Assembly (NCBI GenBank): GCA_022709695.1
Contig: JAKLII010000012.1
Span: 1-64,000, forward strand
Length of the DNA stretch: 64,000 bases
Source of the DNA: Bacteroidota bacterium
GTDB lineage: Bacteria; Bacteroidota; Bacteroidia; Bacteroidales; SKPS01
Direction of reading: 5' to 3'
Below the pieces are notes generated by a model. It saw only the letters and a list, made by a program, of their open reading frames with translations, was not told where the DNA came from and did no database searches. A program made the position numbers and the translations under genes. Shown here in pieces: positions 7,090 to 16,588 of the stretch (positions within the stretch are counted from its first letter, which is position 1; every line of letters begins with the position of its first letter).

Positions 7090-9147
7090 TTATTTTTTGA
7101 TCCTGATCCGCGCATCCACAGCCTTCACAGCGCGTTGGGTACCCAGCAGTGGATTCAGGTCCATCTCCTGAATTTCAGGCGCATGGGTCAGAAGTGCTGA
7201 TAATCGGTGCACTGTCTCCGCGAAAGCCTCCAGGTTCACCCCTTCCTGACCACGTACACCCTCGATGAGCGGATAGCTTTTCAACCCTTTAATCATCTGC
7301 AGGATTTCGTTTTTATCCAGCGGTACCAGGCCGGCTTTCACATCCTTCAGAACCTCGATAAAGATGCCACCCATTCCAACCATGATCATATGTCCGAAAT
7401 CCCCTTCGGCAGTGGCACCGGCAAACAGTTCAACCCCTTTGAGCATGGGTTGCAGCAGGATGGCCCACGTATCACTGATCCGGATCATTCTGTCGAACTC
7501 GCGGGCCACCGTTTCCTCATCTTTTATATTGAGCACCACACCTCCCACATCCGACTTATGCACCGGGCCAACCACTTTCATTACCACCGGAAATCCAAGT
7601 TTACGGGCAGCCTCAACAGCTGCTTCCCTGGTGGTAACCACCGCTTCACCTGCACGGTCGATACCGGCTGCATCCAGCAACCCCTGCACGGCAGCAGGTT
7701 CCAGATATCCTTCCTCTGAAGAGTCGATGATACTGCGGATCATTCCAATGTCGGCTGAGGCTGTACACACCTTTTCACGCACAGGGGCAGGTGTTTCCGC
7801 TACCTTGCAAAGGGCACTGCCCAGCAAACCTTCGTCGGGGAAGTTGATGCCCCCATCCTTTACAAATGCCTTAACCTCTTCGGATGCTACCAGTACAGAC
7901 GGTAGCACTGCAAAAATGGGTTTAGCCGCTGTACGCATCTTCTCACGAAGCACTTTATAGGCATCAAAAACAGGGAACAAACCCGGGGTGCCAAAAATGA
8001 CCACCATCGCATCAATCCCATCGAATTTCTGGTCGGCATAATCGATAATGGTACCCAGTTGTTCAGCAGTTCCGGTGGCCAGAAAATCGATCGGATTGGC
8101 CACGGATGAGCCCGGGAACAATTTTGTAAGCAGCTCATTTGCCGCTTCTCCATGGATATGAGGCACCTCCAGTCCCCCGTTGGCAAGGGTATCGGTCAGC
8201 ATCACAGCCGGGCCTCCGGCATGGGTTATCACTGCAACCCGCTTCCCTTTCATCACAGGATGACAGAGTACAGCTGCCACGGTGGTAAGCTCATCCCGCC
8301 CGGAACAGCGGATGATGCCGGCTTTCCGGAACAGTGCCTCCACCGGTACATCCGGATTGGCCAGCGCACCTGTATGGGAGGATGCAGCCCGTTGACCTGC
8401 ATCAGAGGTACCAGCCTTGATGGCAGCCATCCTGCAACCCTTCCGGATCAGGCTCGATGCATGTTTCAGCAGCATCCGGGGTTTGCGCACATTCTCCATA
8501 TACAGGAGCTTTACCGGTGCACTGATCCCCGGTTCATAGGTTTCATCCAGGTGTTTCAGCACATCTTCAACCCCCATCTGGGCTGAATTGCCCACCGAAA
8601 ACACATTCGCAAAGGTGAGCCCTTTCTGAAGGCCCGATTCCATAATAAAGACTGCGGTTGCCCCCGAACTGGAGATGAAATCACATCCCCCGGAATGGAA
8701 TTCCGGAATTGGAAGGGTGAAAACCGATTTATGATGGTCTGTAATGATACCTGTACAGTTCGGACCTATCAGGGAACCGTTCACATCGTTGATCAGCTGA
8801 ACAATCTGCTGTTCGATGATTTTTCCGTCGGCACTCTCTTCACTGAAACCGGCGGATATGATGATGAATGCCCTGGTATTCTTGTTTTTTGTCAGAAAAT
8901 CAACTGTTTGCACAGTATGCTTTGCTGCGATGGCAATCACTGCCAGATCGGTTTCAGGAAGATCCTGCAGATTCCTGTAACTCCGGATTCCCTGCACCAC
9001 ATCCTCTTTGGGGTTGTTTACATACAAATGCCCCTGGTAACCTCCATCGATAATATTCTTCAGAATTTTACCCCCCGGTTTGGAGGTGTCATTGGAAGCC
9101 CCCACCACCACAATGCTGCGGGGGTTCATCAGTTGTTCGTTGATCAT
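7090..9147 (-). CDS. ADP-forming acyl/acetyl-CoA synthetase, fused alpha-beta
   Basis: This encodes 685 aa. The N-terminal CoA-binding Rossmann domain (SIVVVGASNDTSKPGGKI) is followed by succinyl-CoA-synthetase-like ligase domains. The phospho-histidine loop reads SSHTGALA near residue 258. The C-terminal ATP-grasp domain includes GFPVVMKVVGP.HKSDVGGV and ends with EMDLNPLL. Such NDP-forming ligases make ATP from acyl-CoA plus ADP and phosphate at the end of fermentation. The acyl group cannot be read from sequence. With the ferredoxin-dependent 2-oxoacid oxidoreductase at 46969-49658 it could complete oxidation of amino-acid-derived 2-oxoacids to acids with ATP gain. The length is typical of the fused form. 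Confidence 0.9.
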   Translation of the reverse strand: MINEQLMNPRSIVVVGASNDTSKPGGKILKNIIDGGYQGHLYVNNPKEDVVQGIRSYRNLQDLPETDLAVIAIAAKHTVQTVDFLTKNKNTRAFIIISAGFSEESADGKIIEQQIVQLINDVNGSLIGPNCTGIITDHHKSVFTLPIPEFHSGGCDFISSSGATAVFIMESGLQKGLTFANVFSVGNSAQMGVEDVLKHLDETYEPGISAPVKLLYMENVRKPRMLLKHASSLIRKGCRMAAIKAGTSDAGQRAASSHTGALANPDVPVEALFRKAGIIRCSGRDELTTVAAVLCHPVMKGKRVAVITHAGGPAVMLTDTLANGGLEVPHIHGEAANELLTKLFPGSSVANPIDFLATGTAEQLGTIIDYADQKFDGIDAMVVIFGTPGLFPVFDAYKVLREKMRTAAKPIFAVLPSVLVASEEVKAFVKDGGINFPDEGLLGSALCKVAETPAPVREKVCTASADIGMIRSIIDSSEEGYLEPAAVQGLLDAAGIDRAGEAVVTTREAAVEAARKLGFPVVMKVVGPVHKSDVGGVVLNIKDEETVAREFDRMIRISDTWAILLQPMLKGVELFAGATAEGDFGHMIMVGMGGIFIEVLKDVKAGLVPLDKNEILQMIKGLKSYPLIEGVRGQEGVNLEAFAETVHRLSALLTHAPEIQEMDLNPLLGTQRAVKAVDARIRIKK

Positions 9148-9172
9148 GGTTGCCGCTATTTATAATTGGCGG

Positions 9173-9180
9173 CAAATATA
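9173..9180 (-). promoter_or_regulatory. -7 box (TATATTTG) for the acyl-CoA synthetase
   Basis: On the minus strand TATATTTG matches TAnnTTTG and lies 26 nt before the ATG at 9147. Confidence 0.55.
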
Positions 9181-9186
9181 GGGTTT

Positions 9187-10179
9187 CTAGCCGAAATCAA
9201 TATACCTCCCGGATACCCATCTGTCGGTAATTCCGGCCTTAAGCCAGCCACTCACCTCTTCTGAAACATACGCCTCGTCGTTGAGAGAGAGTGCTCCCAC
9301 AATCGGGAAAGAGGTACCCGGTCCGGAACGGACATTGAGGCTGGCAGAGGTAACCCGCCCTTTTCGCACAGGGATTGTGTATCTTCCTGATACCCAGTGG
9401 TCGGCGGAGCCGGAGATTTTCAGCCATGCATCCTGCTCTGCATACACCCTGATCACTGCGCCCCTTACCAGAGATTCACGCCGGTCAGCTTTGGGGAAAT
9501 CCGTTGCAGGTCCTGTTCTTACGTTCAGATTATCAGCGGTAACCACTGCATATCTGAGCACAGCGATAACCCCTCCCGTTCCGGGAGCCGATCCGGAAAG
9601 CCAGTTTGTCACCAAAGGCAAAAAACCACTGTCGCAATGGTGTGGTTTATTGCCGCCAAAAAAGGATGACCCCGGGCAGGATTTGTTGTTATGTGTGCCA
9701 TCATTGCGCTCACCGGTGGTAAGGTTGTACCAGTGGTGGTAAATTACCGAATGGTTGGTGACGGGGAGGTTGAATTTTCTGAGCAGGATGGCCGTCATCG
9801 CCACAATTGCGTCGCGGTGGGCTGCCGTCATCTGATCCTTACGGGTATCGAAATTCCCCAGATGCTCTATGCAAATCCCGGTGGCATTCTGCCCTTTGAT
9901 CCCTGCAGGGATCACTTCCAGCGATCTGCCGGTAAGTATGGTGCCATCGGGAAATGTTGTAAAATGCTGGGCAATGTCGCTCCACCCGTTGTGGTTCATG
10001 TGGTAATCCCGCATAGCCTTCTGACGTTCAAAATGGTTGGATTTATTAAAATGCTGATAAGAAGGACTATAGGTATGATGTTGCTGGATGCGGTCGATGG
10101 TTCTTCCAACCCTAAGATTGGTAATCCATTGCTCAAACTCCTGGATGTTCATTTTGGTAAACCCGTACTTTGATTCCAT
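9187..10179 (-). CDS. N-acetylmuramoyl-L-alanine amidase (PGRP/Ami_2 type) with two SH3-like domains, no signal peptide
   Basis: This encodes 330 aa. The N-terminal amidase_2/PGRP fold has the expected zinc ligands: QHHTYSP near residue 33, IYHHWYN near 145 and NKSCPG near 167. Two bacterial SH3-like repeats follow (ADNLNVRTGPATDFPKADR and SASLNVRSGPGTSFPIVG), each closing with a W-VSGRY motif. The enzyme would cut the amide bond between MurNAc and L-Ala. The N-terminus (MESKYGFTKMNIQEF) lacks a signal peptide, which resembles phage-type or cytosolic wall-recycling amidases more than secreted autolysins. It is transcribed divergently from the GH3 gene. Confidence 0.85.
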   Translation of the reverse strand: MESKYGFTKMNIQEFEQWITNLRVGRTIDRIQQHHTYSPSYQHFNKSNHFERQKAMRDYHMNHNGWSDIAQHFTTFPDGTILTGRSLEVIPAGIKGQNATGICIEHLGNFDTRKDQMTAAHRDAIVAMTAILLRKFNLPVTNHSVIYHHWYNLTTGERNDGTHNNKSCPGSSFFGGNKPHHCDSGFLPLVTNWLSGSAPGTGGVIAVLRYAVVTADNLNVRTGPATDFPKADRRESLVRGAVIRVYAEQDAWLKISGSADHWVSGRYTIPVRKGRVTSASLNVRSGPGTSFPIVGALSLNDEAYVSEEVSGWLKAGITDRWVSGRYIDFG

Positions 10180-10201
10180 AGATATGTCAGATTAAGTGAG
10201 A

Positions 10202-10226
10202 TTTTGGATATTTTCGCTATCCAAAA
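10202..10226. promoter_or_regulatory. Inverted repeat between divergent genes
   Basis: TTTTGGATA at 10202-10210 and TATCCAAAA at 10218-10226 form a perfect 9-bp inverted repeat around a 7-nt spacer. It lies in the 56-bp space between the divergent amidase and GH3 genes, a position that fits an operator shared by both promoters. A transcript hairpin is the alternative. Confidence 0.45.
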
Positions 10227-10235
10227 CTAGCATAA

Positions 10236-12932
10236 ATGTCAATGCAAAGAATTAATATTTTTTTATGGCTATCCTTGTTGGCCTTACTGCAATTGTCGTC
10301 CTGCAAATCTGCAGGTGATAAGCAACCTGTCTACAAAGATGCATCACAGCCTGTATCGAAGCGTGTGGATGACCTGTTATCGCGGATGACCCCGGAGGAA
10401 AAATTCTGGCAGTTGTACATGATACCGGGAGATCTTTCGGACGGGAAGGAGCTGTACAAGCATGGTATCTTCGGGTTTCAGGTATCGGTTAAAGCCAGGG
10501 GAAACGGGGGGCAGGAGCAGATGCTGGATTACAGCGGTGCGGGCAATGCAGAGGAAACCGCATTGCTGATCAATGAGATACAGCGCTATTTTACAGAAGA
10601 GACCCGGCTTGGTATTCCGGTGATTCCCTTTGACGAAGCCCTGCATGGCCTGGTGCGGGAAGGGGCAACGGTTTTTCCCCAGGCCATTGGGTTGGCGGCC
10701 ACATGGAATACCTCATTGATGGAAGAAGTAGCAGCCTCTGTGGCAAAAGAGGCAGGCAGCAGGGGAATACGACAGATTCTTTCACCGGTTCTGGATATTG
10801 CCAGGGATGTGCGCTGGGGGCGGGTAGAAGAGACCTACGGGGAGGATCCCTATCTGGTGAGCAGGATGGGGGTTGCCTTTATTTCTGCTTTTGAAAGGCA
10901 GGGCATCGTGGCAACACCCAAACATTTCATAGCCAATTCGGGGGATGGCGGTCGAGACAGCTATCCGGTTGAATTTGCCGACCGTACCATGGAAGAGGTA
11001 TATTTTGTGCCTTACCGGGCAGCCTTTCAGGAGGCGGGTGCCCGTTCTGTAATGGCGTCCTACAATTCATTTGACGGCAGGCCCTGCACCGCCAACCGCA
11101 GGTTACTAACGGATATTCTGAGGGATGAATGGGGATTTGATGGTGTTGTGATTTCAGATGCCGGTGCCACCGGAGGCTCCAATGTACTGCATTTCATCAC
11201 GGCTACATATCCCGAAAGCACCCGTGAAGCACTGGAGAGCGGGCTGGATGTGATATTCCAGACCTCCAGGGATCATTACATGCTCTTTTTCGAGGCATTT
11301 AAAAAAGGCATGGTAAAGATGGATGCCATCGATCAGGCGGTCCGCAGGGTGCTTACCCTCAAATTTGAACTCGGGCTTTTTGAGAACCCTTATGTGGATC
11401 CGGCAGAGGCTGCCCGCTGGAATGGCACGGTTGAGCACAGGGCCCTGGCAGAAGAAGCTGCAAGGGAGTCGATCGTGCTGCTGAAAAACGACAACGCCAT
11501 CCTGCCGCTGGATAAGGACATCCGGTCCATTGCACTGATCGGTGCCGATGCTGTGGAGGCCAGACTGGGGGGGTACTCGGGTCCGGGGAATGCTCCGGAA
11601 AACATTCTGCAGGGGATGAAGAAGATATTCCCGGCCCCGGTACAGATTACTTATGCAAAAGGTTGTGGCAGAGAAGATGTACTGCTGAAAGTTATTCCGG
11701 ATTCCTGTTTATCCTATGACGACTCAGGAACCACAAAACCCGGAGTGCTCGGAACCTATTTCAACAATCCCCATCTGGAGGGGAAAGCCGTTCTGCAAAG
11801 AAGTGATTCACAGATTGATTTTAGCTGGACCCTTTTCTCCCCGGACCCTGAAAAATTACCCTACGACTGGTACTCCGTGCGCTGGGCCGCAAAGCTGAGG
11901 GCCCCTGCATCAGGAACCGTGCAGATAGGCATCACCGGCGACGACGGTTACCGCCTTTGGCTCGACGGGAAGCTGATCATCGACAACTGGCGCAAGCAAA
12001 CCCATCGGACTCTAACCGTACCGGTAAAGCTGGAAAAGGGCAAGATGTATGATCTGAAGCTCGAATACTATGAAACCTCCGGTAATGCAAGGATCAGACT
12101 GGTTTGGGACCAGGGAGTTGAAAACCCATCAGAAAAGGAAATTGCTGAGGCGGTTGCCCTTGCCCGTAAATGCGATGTGGCGGTGATTGTGGCGGGGATA
12201 GAAGAAGGGGAATTCCGCGACCGGGCTTTGCTTTCCCTGCCGGGAAGACAGGAGGAGCTTATCCGGGCAGTTGCTTCCACCGGAAAACCGGTGGTGGTGG
12301 TGCTGATCGGAGGGAGTGCCGTAACCATGGAGCGGTGGATCGGCCATGCCAGCGCCATTGTGCAGGCATGGTATCCGGGCGAGGCCGGAGGCAGTGCAGT
12401 GGCTTCGGTGCTTTCAGGTGCTTACAATCCCGCCGGAAGACTTCCCTTTACATGGCCGCATCACGAAGGGCAGCTCCCCCTCTTCTACAATCATAAACCC
12501 ACCGGAAGAGGTGATGATTACATGAACCTTACCGGTAAGCCGCTCTTTCCGTTTGGCTATGGCCTCAGCTACAGCACATTTTCGTACAGCAACCTTAGCA
12601 TCAGCAAAACGCAGTTTCATCCTGATGAATCCGTTGAAGTTGCCTGTACCGTCACCAACACCGGAAATTCAGATGGGGACGAAGTGGTGCAGCTTTATGT
12701 CAAAGACTTGTATGCCAGCGTTGTAAGACCTGTCATTGAACTGAAGGGATTTAAAAGAATCCATCTGAAAGCAGGCACATCCGCTAAGGTGACTTTCCGG
12801 CTCACCCCTGATCATCTTGCTTTCCCTGATATCCACATGAACCGGAAGACAGAGCCGGGAACCTACAGGGTGATGATCGGCTCTTCTTCGATCGATATCC
12901 GGTTGAGGGGAGAGATCCTTTGTGTTCAGTGA
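10236..12932 (+). CDS. GH3 beta-glucosidase-like lipoprotein with PA14 insert
   Basis: This encodes 898 aa with an SPII signal (LLALLQLSSCKS). The GH3 N-domain carries KHFIANSGDGG and the nucleophile loop GVVISDAG (D308). The GH3 C-domain (from about residue 405, ESIVLLKNDNAILPL) is split by a PA14 carbohydrate-binding insert (about 490-625: GVLGTYFNN, ITGDDGYRLWLDGKLIIDNW). A fibronectin III-like domain closes the protein (about 790-890). GH3 enzymes release terminal beta-glucose or related sugars from oligosaccharides. The lipoprotein signal places it at the cell surface or periplasm. No SusC/SusD pair is adjacent, so this is not an obvious polysaccharide locus. ATG 10242 is an alternative start. 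Confidence 0.92.
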   Translation: MSMQRINIFLWLSLLALLQLSSCKSAGDKQPVYKDASQPVSKRVDDLLSRMTPEEKFWQLYMIPGDLSDGKELYKHGIFGFQVSVKARGNGGQEQMLDYSGAGNAEETALLINEIQRYFTEETRLGIPVIPFDEALHGLVREGATVFPQAIGLAATWNTSLMEEVAASVAKEAGSRGIRQILSPVLDIARDVRWGRVEETYGEDPYLVSRMGVAFISAFERQGIVATPKHFIANSGDGGRDSYPVEFADRTMEEVYFVPYRAAFQEAGARSVMASYNSFDGRPCTANRRLLTDILRDEWGFDGVVISDAGATGGSNVLHFITATYPESTREALESGLDVIFQTSRDHYMLFFEAFKKGMVKMDAIDQAVRRVLTLKFELGLFENPYVDPAEAARWNGTVEHRALAEEAARESIVLLKNDNAILPLDKDIRSIALIGADAVEARLGGYSGPGNAPENILQGMKKIFPAPVQITYAKGCGREDVLLKVIPDSCLSYDDSGTTKPGVLGTYFNNPHLEGKAVLQRSDSQIDFSWTLFSPDPEKLPYDWYSVRWAAKLRAPASGTVQIGITGDDGYRLWLDGKLIIDNWRKQTHRTLTVPVKLEKGKMYDLKLEYYETSGNARIRLVWDQGVENPSEKEIAEAVALARKCDVAVIVAGIEEGEFRDRALLSLPGRQEELIRAVASTGKPVVVVLIGGSAVTMERWIGHASAIVQAWYPGEAGGSAVASVLSGAYNPAGRLPFTWPHHEGQLPLFYNHKPTGRGDDYMNLTGKPLFPFGYGLSYSTFSYSNLSISKTQFHPDESVEVACTVTNTGNSDGDEVVQLYVKDLYASVVRPVIELKGFKRIHLKAGTSAKVTFRLTPDHLAFPDIHMNRKTEPGTYRVMIGSSSIDIRLRGEILCVQ

Positions 12933-14660
12933 TCATTGTATAATTTTCAGTGCATCAGGGCGGTTTGCCAGAAGCACCGTCCTGAACTTCACCGCGGCCC
13001 CGTCCTTCACCATATCAACAGGGTAGTTACTGTTAATTTCTGCCTGAATCAGGTCTCCGGGCTCCATCAGGTCCACATCCAGCGCAGGTCTTGATTCAGG
13101 GACCGAACGTTCGTACATGGTATAGGGAAACCTGAAAGCCAGCGTATCACCCGGCCGGAAGGCACTGCCGGGAGAGGAGCCCAGAACCTCTGCCAGGCCA
13201 TCGTAACTGCTTTTCTGACCATACTGGTTTTCGTAATAATCGCCCTTCGTAATGAGCCGCAGTGTAAGCCGCTCCTCCTCTTTCGGATCCATAATGAAAA
13301 CTGCCGGAAGAGGCATGGTGTAAAAAACTTCAATGGATCCTCCCGGTGGATTCCAGAAGAGTGAAGAATCCCCATCCTGGCGGGGTTCATAGATCATGGA
13401 AATCAGGTAGCGGGCTTCGCGCAGCCAGGGAAAGAAATGGGTGGCCGACCAGTCGGAAAACGGAGCATAGAAATCATTGATGGTCTGGTAGCTGACCAGT
13501 GAATCGCCGGGAGAAAGCCTGATCCAGGTTACATCCACAGGGGGCAGTCCGGCATCCGTCTGGAACAGCTCCTCCTCCTCCAGCACATTTCCATCCTCAT
13601 CATGGAGCCTGAACCTGAGCTGCCTGAATCCGCTGTTCTGCTGCACCGGCCAAAGGATCGTTTTCACTTCACCGGTTTTATTCAGCACTTTTACCTTAAC
13701 AGTAAGCATCGTCATTTGCCCGGGTACCACGCTGATGGTATCCTGAAGACTCTGTAAACTGATTTCAATCTCCTCCTGCCTGATCCAACGCTGCTTACAC
13801 TGAAAATAATATTGAATACAAGTTTGGTGTATCTGACCCAGAACTCCGGGAGCGGGTTGAAAAGACTTTAAAAATACCCTGTCGATTTGTCCCGAACGTT
13901 TCATCAGGTGCCCTATGCATCCAAGCCTCAGTACCTTTCCCATGCTGAGCGTAAGCATATACTCGCGGGGACCCTGACTGGTGAGAAACCTGATCCCGAT
14001 GTCATACCATCCCGGGTAAATGCAAATATGGGTTGCACAAGTGTCTCCGGCAGCGATGTCAACCGTGGCAAAGGAATTCAGCCAGGCCAAAATATCTGCA
14101 AAAGCCTGGTGCATGTCGTTGCCATAGCGGAATGAGGATTCCTGCACCCGGCTAAAGATCAACTCCTGAACCTGTGTGAAATCTCCTGAGGTAACCGCTA
14201 TGTCGAAAGCGGTGGAATTTCGCATCTGACGGATATCCCTGTTTAGCGTCTGGGTGAACTGCATCTTTCCTTCCGGCATCAGAGCCGCTTCCAGGAAATC
14301 AGCAGGTTCGGTTTTCCCGTTGATTTCAGCAACCTCATGAAAACCGGTCCGGGACAAGAAAACAATCCATTCAGAACCGGGAGGAAAAGTTGCCGGATCC
14401 GGTGCTTCGTACCCATGGTGCACAAACCAGAAAGAAGCAAGCCGGGTCGTATCGCGGTTCTTATGGACCTCCAGGGGCACAAAGTTCACCTGGTACCATG
14501 TGGTCCCCAGATCATGCGAAAAGCCGGACGGAATCAGATCCCCCGTGATCCTGATATGTGCAATGTAATCAGCATTTATGTAAAGAGGCTCCCACGGACC
14601 AGCCGCGAAAGCCTGAAAGAAACAAACCATCATGAATCCGGAAAACCAAACCTTTTTCAT
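12933..14660 (-). CDS. Secreted protein of unknown function
   Basis: This encodes 575 aa with a Sec signal (MKKVWFSGFMMVCFFQAFAAG). The rest is beta-rich with scattered cysteines (GDTCATHICIYPGWYD, GCIGHL, CIQYYFQCKQRW) and proline-rich loops such as NPPGGSIEVFY. I recognise no family. It converges on the GH3 gene with no spacer, so the two stop codons touch. A TATCTTTA box at 14693-14700 on the minus strand is a possible promoter. Confidence 0.7.
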   Translation of the reverse strand: MKKVWFSGFMMVCFFQAFAAGPWEPLYINADYIAHIRITGDLIPSGFSHDLGTTWYQVNFVPLEVHKNRDTTRLASFWFVHHGYEAPDPATFPPGSEWIVFLSRTGFHEVAEINGKTEPADFLEAALMPEGKMQFTQTLNRDIRQMRNSTAFDIAVTSGDFTQVQELIFSRVQESSFRYGNDMHQAFADILAWLNSFATVDIAAGDTCATHICIYPGWYDIGIRFLTSQGPREYMLTLSMGKVLRLGCIGHLMKRSGQIDRVFLKSFQPAPGVLGQIHQTCIQYYFQCKQRWIRQEEIEISLQSLQDTISVVPGQMTMLTVKVKVLNKTGEVKTILWPVQQNSGFRQLRFRLHDEDGNVLEEEELFQTDAGLPPVDVTWIRLSPGDSLVSYQTINDFYAPFSDWSATHFFPWLREARYLISMIYEPRQDGDSSLFWNPPGGSIEVFYTMPLPAVFIMDPKEEERLTLRLITKGDYYENQYGQKSSYDGLAEVLGSSPGSAFRPGDTLAFRFPYTMYERSVPESRPALDVDLMEPGDLIQAEINSNYPVDMVKDGAAVKFRTVLLANRPDALKIIQ

Positions 14661-14692
14661 AGGAAAACGTTTCAGTGCTGTACAACTGCCGG

Positions 14693-14700
14693 TAAAGATA
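14693..14700 (-). promoter_or_regulatory. Possible -7 box (TATCTTTA)
   Basis: On the minus strand TATCTTTA differs from TAnnTTTG in the last base. It sits about 33 nt before the start of the secreted protein at 14660. Confidence 0.35.
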
Positions 14701-14734
14701 GTTCAGTCAGATTTGCCGGCAGGATGTTTTTTAA

Positions 14735-16588
14735 ATGGATTATGTGACAACGAAACCATACCCCTTCACAAACCAGGGCCTTTTTATGGTCATAATCCTG
14801 TTTGCAACCCTATTGTTTGCAGACGGGACCACCCTCATTGCATCCACCACGAAGAAGGATGTGAAAAAAGAAGGCCAGGTGATTCCGGCTGATATTCAGT
14901 CGTTGATCAGGGATGCCCGGTTTTTCTATTACCAGCTTGGCAATCTGTACAAAGCCGACAGCCTGATGGAGGTAGCCATCCGGAAGGCAGAAACCAGCTA
15001 CGACGCCTATCAGATCCTGTTCTGCATCAATGCCTATTTCGCAATGAACGAGCTGGATTATGCTGGGACCAATACCGGAGATTATGCAAAAAGGGCAGAG
15101 TCACTTGTACTGCAGATCCGGGATTTAAAAATGGAGTGGCAGACATGGTTGCACCTGAGCTTTGTTTACCAGTATCAATTTGAATTTGACAAAGCAATGA
15201 CCTCTTGCTATAAGTCTCTTTCGAACGCTGAAAAAGCAGGGGACCTGGAACTGAAAGCACGAAGCTACCTGAGAATAGGCCAACTCCTTCAGGAACAGAA
15301 TCAGCCACTGGAGGGCTTCCGATTTCTGCTGAATGCACTTACCATTGCCCAATCTCTGAAAAAAGAGGAACTACTGAGACAATGTTTCAGCTCTCTTTCT
15401 ATATTTTACAGCAGGAACAGAATCTATGAAAAAGCGGTCGAATACCGGAAAAAGGAAATCGAGCTATTGAAAAAACACCAACCTATTGACTCTATTGCTC
15501 TTATGTGGTCATGGACGTATCTAGAGGAGATCAATTTCGATTTTCTGAATCGGCTGAACGATGATAAAATTGCTGAAATACTGCGGTTCAGTATCAGGCA
15601 TCGTAATGCCTACCTGAAACAGCACGTGCTGGCCATGTACCGGATGTACCTGATGAACAATGAAAAGTTTGCAAGACTGCAGAAGCTTTATGGTGAAGAG
15701 TATCCGGAAGAAATGGAATATCTAGCGCTGAATAATCCATCCCTCCATTTCAGAATTCTGGCGATTTTTTCTGAGCTTGAAAATCGGCATGATTCAGCTT
15801 TGTATTATTATCAGCAAGCGGAAAAACTGCTCGAAAGGTCTTCCAATTCTGTGATGTTGTCCAACTTTTACATCCGGTTCGGAGCATATCTGCACAGAAA
15901 TGGCAAATCATCGGAAGCCATAGATAAGTACACCAAAGCATTTACGCTTGCCGAAGAAGACGAGTATTTCGACTATGCCCTGAAAGCAGGAAATGCTTTA
16001 ATTCCGCTGCTGAAAGATCAGGGCAATTTTAAGGCAGCTCTCCTATACTCCGAAAAAAACCGATCCATAACCGACAGTCTCGCCACCATGAACAGGAAAG
16101 ACGAGATGCTTTCACTCGAGATCAGAAATGAGGAGCAGAACAGGGAGATGTCTGCAAAGGAAGAGGCACTGGCCACCCAACGGCGGAACAATATCCAGTA
16201 TTCCCTGATTGTGCTGATGATCCTGGGGATGTTTGTAATCCTGATTCTGGTAGGCAGCTTCAGGATTCATTCCGGGGTCATCCATTTCCTCAGTTTCTTC
16301 TCCTTCATCTTTCTCTTTGAATTCATTATTCTGCTGGCAGACCAGTATATTCATCACGCTACGCATGGTGAGCCCCTCAAGGTCATCGGTATTAAGATTA
16401 TTTTAATTGCGATACTGCTACCGCTCCACCACTATATCGAAAAAAAGGTGACGCATTACCTGGTGCATCGGAAACTTCTTGTAATGGAGCGGAGTACTGT
16501 AAGGAGGTTCATGGCAAGAGCCTACCAAACCCTCAAGGAGATATGGGCTGGCCATACAAGTCCGCCACCCTCAGAATCACCACACTGA
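14735..16588 (+). CDS. Exported TPR protein with C-terminal membrane helices
   Basis: This encodes 617 aa. A signal or anchor segment (MVIILFATLLFA) is followed by tetratricopeptide-type helical repeats over about residues 50-450 (for example EFDKAMTSCYKSLSNAEKAGDLELKARSYLRIG, read as separate helices). A short coiled stretch follows (EEQNREMSAKEEALATQRR). Three hydrophobic helices (about 490-580) and a cytosolic tail come last. The layout resembles TPR sensor proteins of Bacteroidota but lacks the LuxR helix-turn-helix or kinase domain usually found at the end. ATG 14786 would start directly at the signal segment. The partner and signal are unknown. Confidence 0.75.
   Translation: MDYVTTKPYPFTNQGLFMVIILFATLLFADGTTLIASTTKKDVKKEGQVIPADIQSLIRDARFFYYQLGNLYKADSLMEVAIRKAETSYDAYQILFCINAYFAMNELDYAGTNTGDYAKRAESLVLQIRDLKMEWQTWLHLSFVYQYQFEFDKAMTSCYKSLSNAEKAGDLELKARSYLRIGQLLQEQNQPLEGFRFLLNALTIAQSLKKEELLRQCFSSLSIFYSRNRIYEKAVEYRKKEIELLKKHQPIDSIALMWSWTYLEEINFDFLNRLNDDKIAEILRFSIRHRNAYLKQHVLAMYRMYLMNNEKFARLQKLYGEEYPEEMEYLALNNPSLHFRILAIFSELENRHDSALYYYQQAEKLLERSSNSVMLSNFYIRFGAYLHRNGKSSEAIDKYTKAFTLAEEDEYFDYALKAGNALIPLLKDQGNFKAALLYSEKNRSITDSLATMNRKDEMLSLEIRNEEQNREMSAKEEALATQRRNNIQYSLIVLMILGMFVILILVGSFRIHSGVIHFLSFFSFIFLFEFIILLADQYIHHATHGEPLKVIGIKIILIAILLPLHHYIEKKVTHYLVHRKLLVMERSTVRRFMARAYQTLKEIWAGHTSPPPSESPH

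Noticed and set aside
7207..7960. Long plus-strand frames inside the acyl-CoA synthetase
   Set aside because: They are antisense shadows of a well-supported gene; codon bias produces them.
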